A stretch of DNA of 64,000 nt from Bryobacterales bacterium F-183 (GTDB lineage Bacteria > Acidobacteriota > Terriglobia > Bryobacterales > Bryobacteraceae), in assembly GCA_016865505.2 (NCBI GenBank), contig AP025252.1:3968001-4032000 (forward strand), given 5' to 3'. The notes beneath the pieces were generated by a model that saw only the letters and a list, made by a program, of their open reading frames with translations, was not told where the DNA came from and made no database searches. A program made the translations under genes and the position numbers. Positions 62,667 through 64,000 of this stretch are shown here, one piece after another (positions within the stretch are counted from its first letter, which is position 1; each line of letters opens with the position of its first letter).

Positions 62667-64000
62667 CGCCGCTTCCACCAAACACTAACGCCGAACGCCA
62701 CTACGGTGAGCGGAAGGATGATGAGCGTGAACCAAACGAGGAGGTTCATCTGGCTGCGCGTCACCTGGATGCGCCGGTCTTCCGGATCCTTGGGCCGGAT
62801 GGAGATCAAGTCTTCGTCGGCGGCAAGCCAGTTGAGGGCGTTGCCGAAGAAGTCGCGATTGCCGCCGAAGTTGATATAGCCGTTCATGGCGAAGGTGGAG
62901 GTACCGATGACCACGAAGCGGCCATTGTTGTTTTCCTTGCCTGTCTTGAAGGTGCCCGCGACGCCGAGGACGAAGGGACCTTTCTTGTCCTTGTCCTGAT
63001 CGATGCGGACCTCGCCCTTGATGGCATTGACGTTCTTAGCGTACGCATTGGCGGCGGAGCTGAAGAGCTTTTCGACGGTGGCTTGGCCGGTGGGGCTCTT
63101 TACTTCCAGCGGACGGGCCAGCGGCATGGCAAGGGCGGTCTCTTTGAGGTCCCGCACGATGGGGTGCGGATCGTAGGCAGTCACCAGCGGGATTTCCGGC
63201 CCCATGCGGAAGAAGCGGCCTGCGCCTGAGGTGTCGAGGACGAGTTCGTCGGTGGAGGATACGCCCCAGCTGTTGAGGACCTTCCAGAGTTCGGGGTTGG
63301 GCGCAATGTCGTTGCTCAGGCCTTGGAGCGGAGGGTCGACGAGGAAGAGCGCTTTGCCGCCTTTTTCGACGTAGATCTTGATGGCGTTGGCGAGAGCCTC
63401 CGGATAGTCGCGACGGGGTCCGCCGACGACGAGTACGGTGCAATCGGCAGGGATGTCGCTGGTTTCGAGAAGGGAGATGGCGCGGGACTTGTAGTTGCTC
63501 TTTTCCGCGACTTCTTTGCCGGCGGACAGGCCGCTGGAACCGGTTTCGTCGGGCGAGTGTTCGCCGAGGCCGGTGGCGAAGCAGACGTTGCGAACGCCTT
63601 CTTTGAGCACGCGGATAAAGGCGCCGGTGATTTCTTCTTCCGTCACGCTCTTGGCTTCATCACGTTTGAGACCGGATTCCACGACGGTGGCCGGGACTGT
63701 GCGTACGCCTGCTGCGCGAACGGTGAGCGGGTCTTTGTCGACGTCGACAAACTTGACCTTGACCTTGTTCGAGAGGTTCTCGTAGCGGCTCAAAAGGTCG
63801 CGCGCGGCCTGGAAGCCACGGCTCTTGTCGTAGTAGCTGATGGTGACGTCGCCCTTGAGGTTCTTGACGATTTTTTCGGTCTGTTCCGACAGCGAGTAGC
63901 GCTTGTTGGTGGTGGAGTCGTAGCTGACGTTTGCCTTGTTGGCGATGTAGTTGACCAATACGAGGATCGCGACGACGACCGCGATGTACACGGTGGCGTA
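62663..64000 (-). CDS. GldG-family ABC transporter accessory protein (5' end outside window)
   Basis: At least 445 residues, open at the right edge. After a membrane helix (VYIAVVVAILVLVNYIANK) it has YDSTTNKRYSLSEQTEKIVKNLKGDVTISYYD, a GldG_N thioredoxin-like part, then FATGLGEHSP, ALFLVDPPLQGL and a C-terminal helix (LLVWFTLIILPLTVVAFGVSVWW). GldG proteins work with an ABC ATPase and permease in gliding, Nos-like or export systems; those genes are expected to the right of this window. Coupled to the DUF4340 gene by ATGA. Confidence 0.88.
   Translation of the reverse strand, partial: YATVYIAVVVAILVLVNYIANKANVSYDSTTNKRYSLSEQTEKIVKNLKGDVTISYYDKSRGFQAARDLLSRYENLSNKVKVKFVDVDKDPLTVRAAGVRTVPATVVESGLKRDEAKSVTEEEITGAFIRVLKEGVRNVCFATGLGEHSPDETGSSGLSAGKEVAEKSNYKSRAISLLETSDIPADCTVLVVGGPRRDYPEALANAIKIYVEKGGKALFLVDPPLQGLSNDIAPNPELWKVLNSWGVSSTDELVLDTSGAGRFFRMGPEIPLVTAYDPHPIVRDLKETALAMPLARPLEVKSPTGQATVEKLFSSAANAYAKNVNAIKGEVRIDQDKDKKGPFVLGVAGTFKTGKENNNGRFVVIGTSTFAMNGYINFGGNRDFFGNALNWLAADEDLISIRPKDPEDRRIQVTRSQMNLLVWFTLIILPLTVVAFGVSVWWKRR

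Overview
The window looks like chromosome from an Acidobacteriota bacterium, probably of the Bryobacterales/Solibacteraceae type. This is an inference. It rests on high GC, many Tat/Sec-exported sugar enzymes that begin MNRR, a tricorn-type S41 peptidase, a VWA protein of the kind common in acidobacteria, PEP-CTERM proteins and a sigma factor coupled to a Ser/Thr kinase. There is no phage, insertion sequence, CRISPR array or rRNA operon. Genes are tightly packed, with many 1-4 nt start/stop overlaps and many convergent genes whose 3' ends overlap.

Layout. 1-6 kb: sigma factor/kinase pair, a RelE-type toxin-antitoxin (TA) pair, exported sugar-metabolism proteins (isomerase-like TIM barrel, SMP-30 lactonase, URO-D-like, DUF1080) and a MazEF pair with an operator-like palindrome. 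6-14 kb: Nudix, methyltransferase, a two-gene sugar ABC transporter without its binding protein, a secreted tricorn peptidase, and a VapBC-like remnant. 14-25 kb: exported enolase-superfamily dehydratase, then a TonB receptor followed 5 bp later by an exported, C-terminally anchored CobN/HmuS-like chelatase and an overlooked 45-residue membrane peptide; then DUF3224, amidase, DUF892 and an esterase. 25-29.5 kb: a tandem array ending in tRNA-Arg(ACG). Each unit carries a PEP-CTERM propeller gene, a fragment of an unknown gene and the 3' end of the tRNA. 29.5-41 kb: SDR, FAD oxidoreductase, LolA-like, a two-subunit SMR/EamA pair, DinB, exported glutathione peroxidase, and a four-gene run (sugar-binding lipoprotein, nadB, a DapF homologue with both catalytic Cys replaced by Ser, UDP-sugar dehydrogenase); then a Rieske ferredoxin and mutM.

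41.8-56.7 kb: sixteen consecutive minus-strand genes, no gap above 45 bp. Read 5' to 3' they are FG-GAP, DUF2235 hydrolase, CusF-SCO fusion, TPR, DinB, eda, VOC, SDR, nfeD, SPOR, lipA, lnt, mlaE, mlaF, mlaD, hpnK. The last part is an envelope-lipid module: lipoprotein acylation, MCE-type lipid transport and a hopanoid-associated deacetylase. 56.7-64 kb: moeA-moaC-VWA, pncB-pncA (NAD salvage), and a DUF4340/GldG pair that runs off the right edge.

The most unusual items are the TonB/exported-chelatase/small-peptide locus, the tRNA-tailed PEP-CTERM array, and the Ser/Ser DapF homologue. Promoter-like -10 hexamers 5-8 nt before several start codons suggest leaderless mRNAs.
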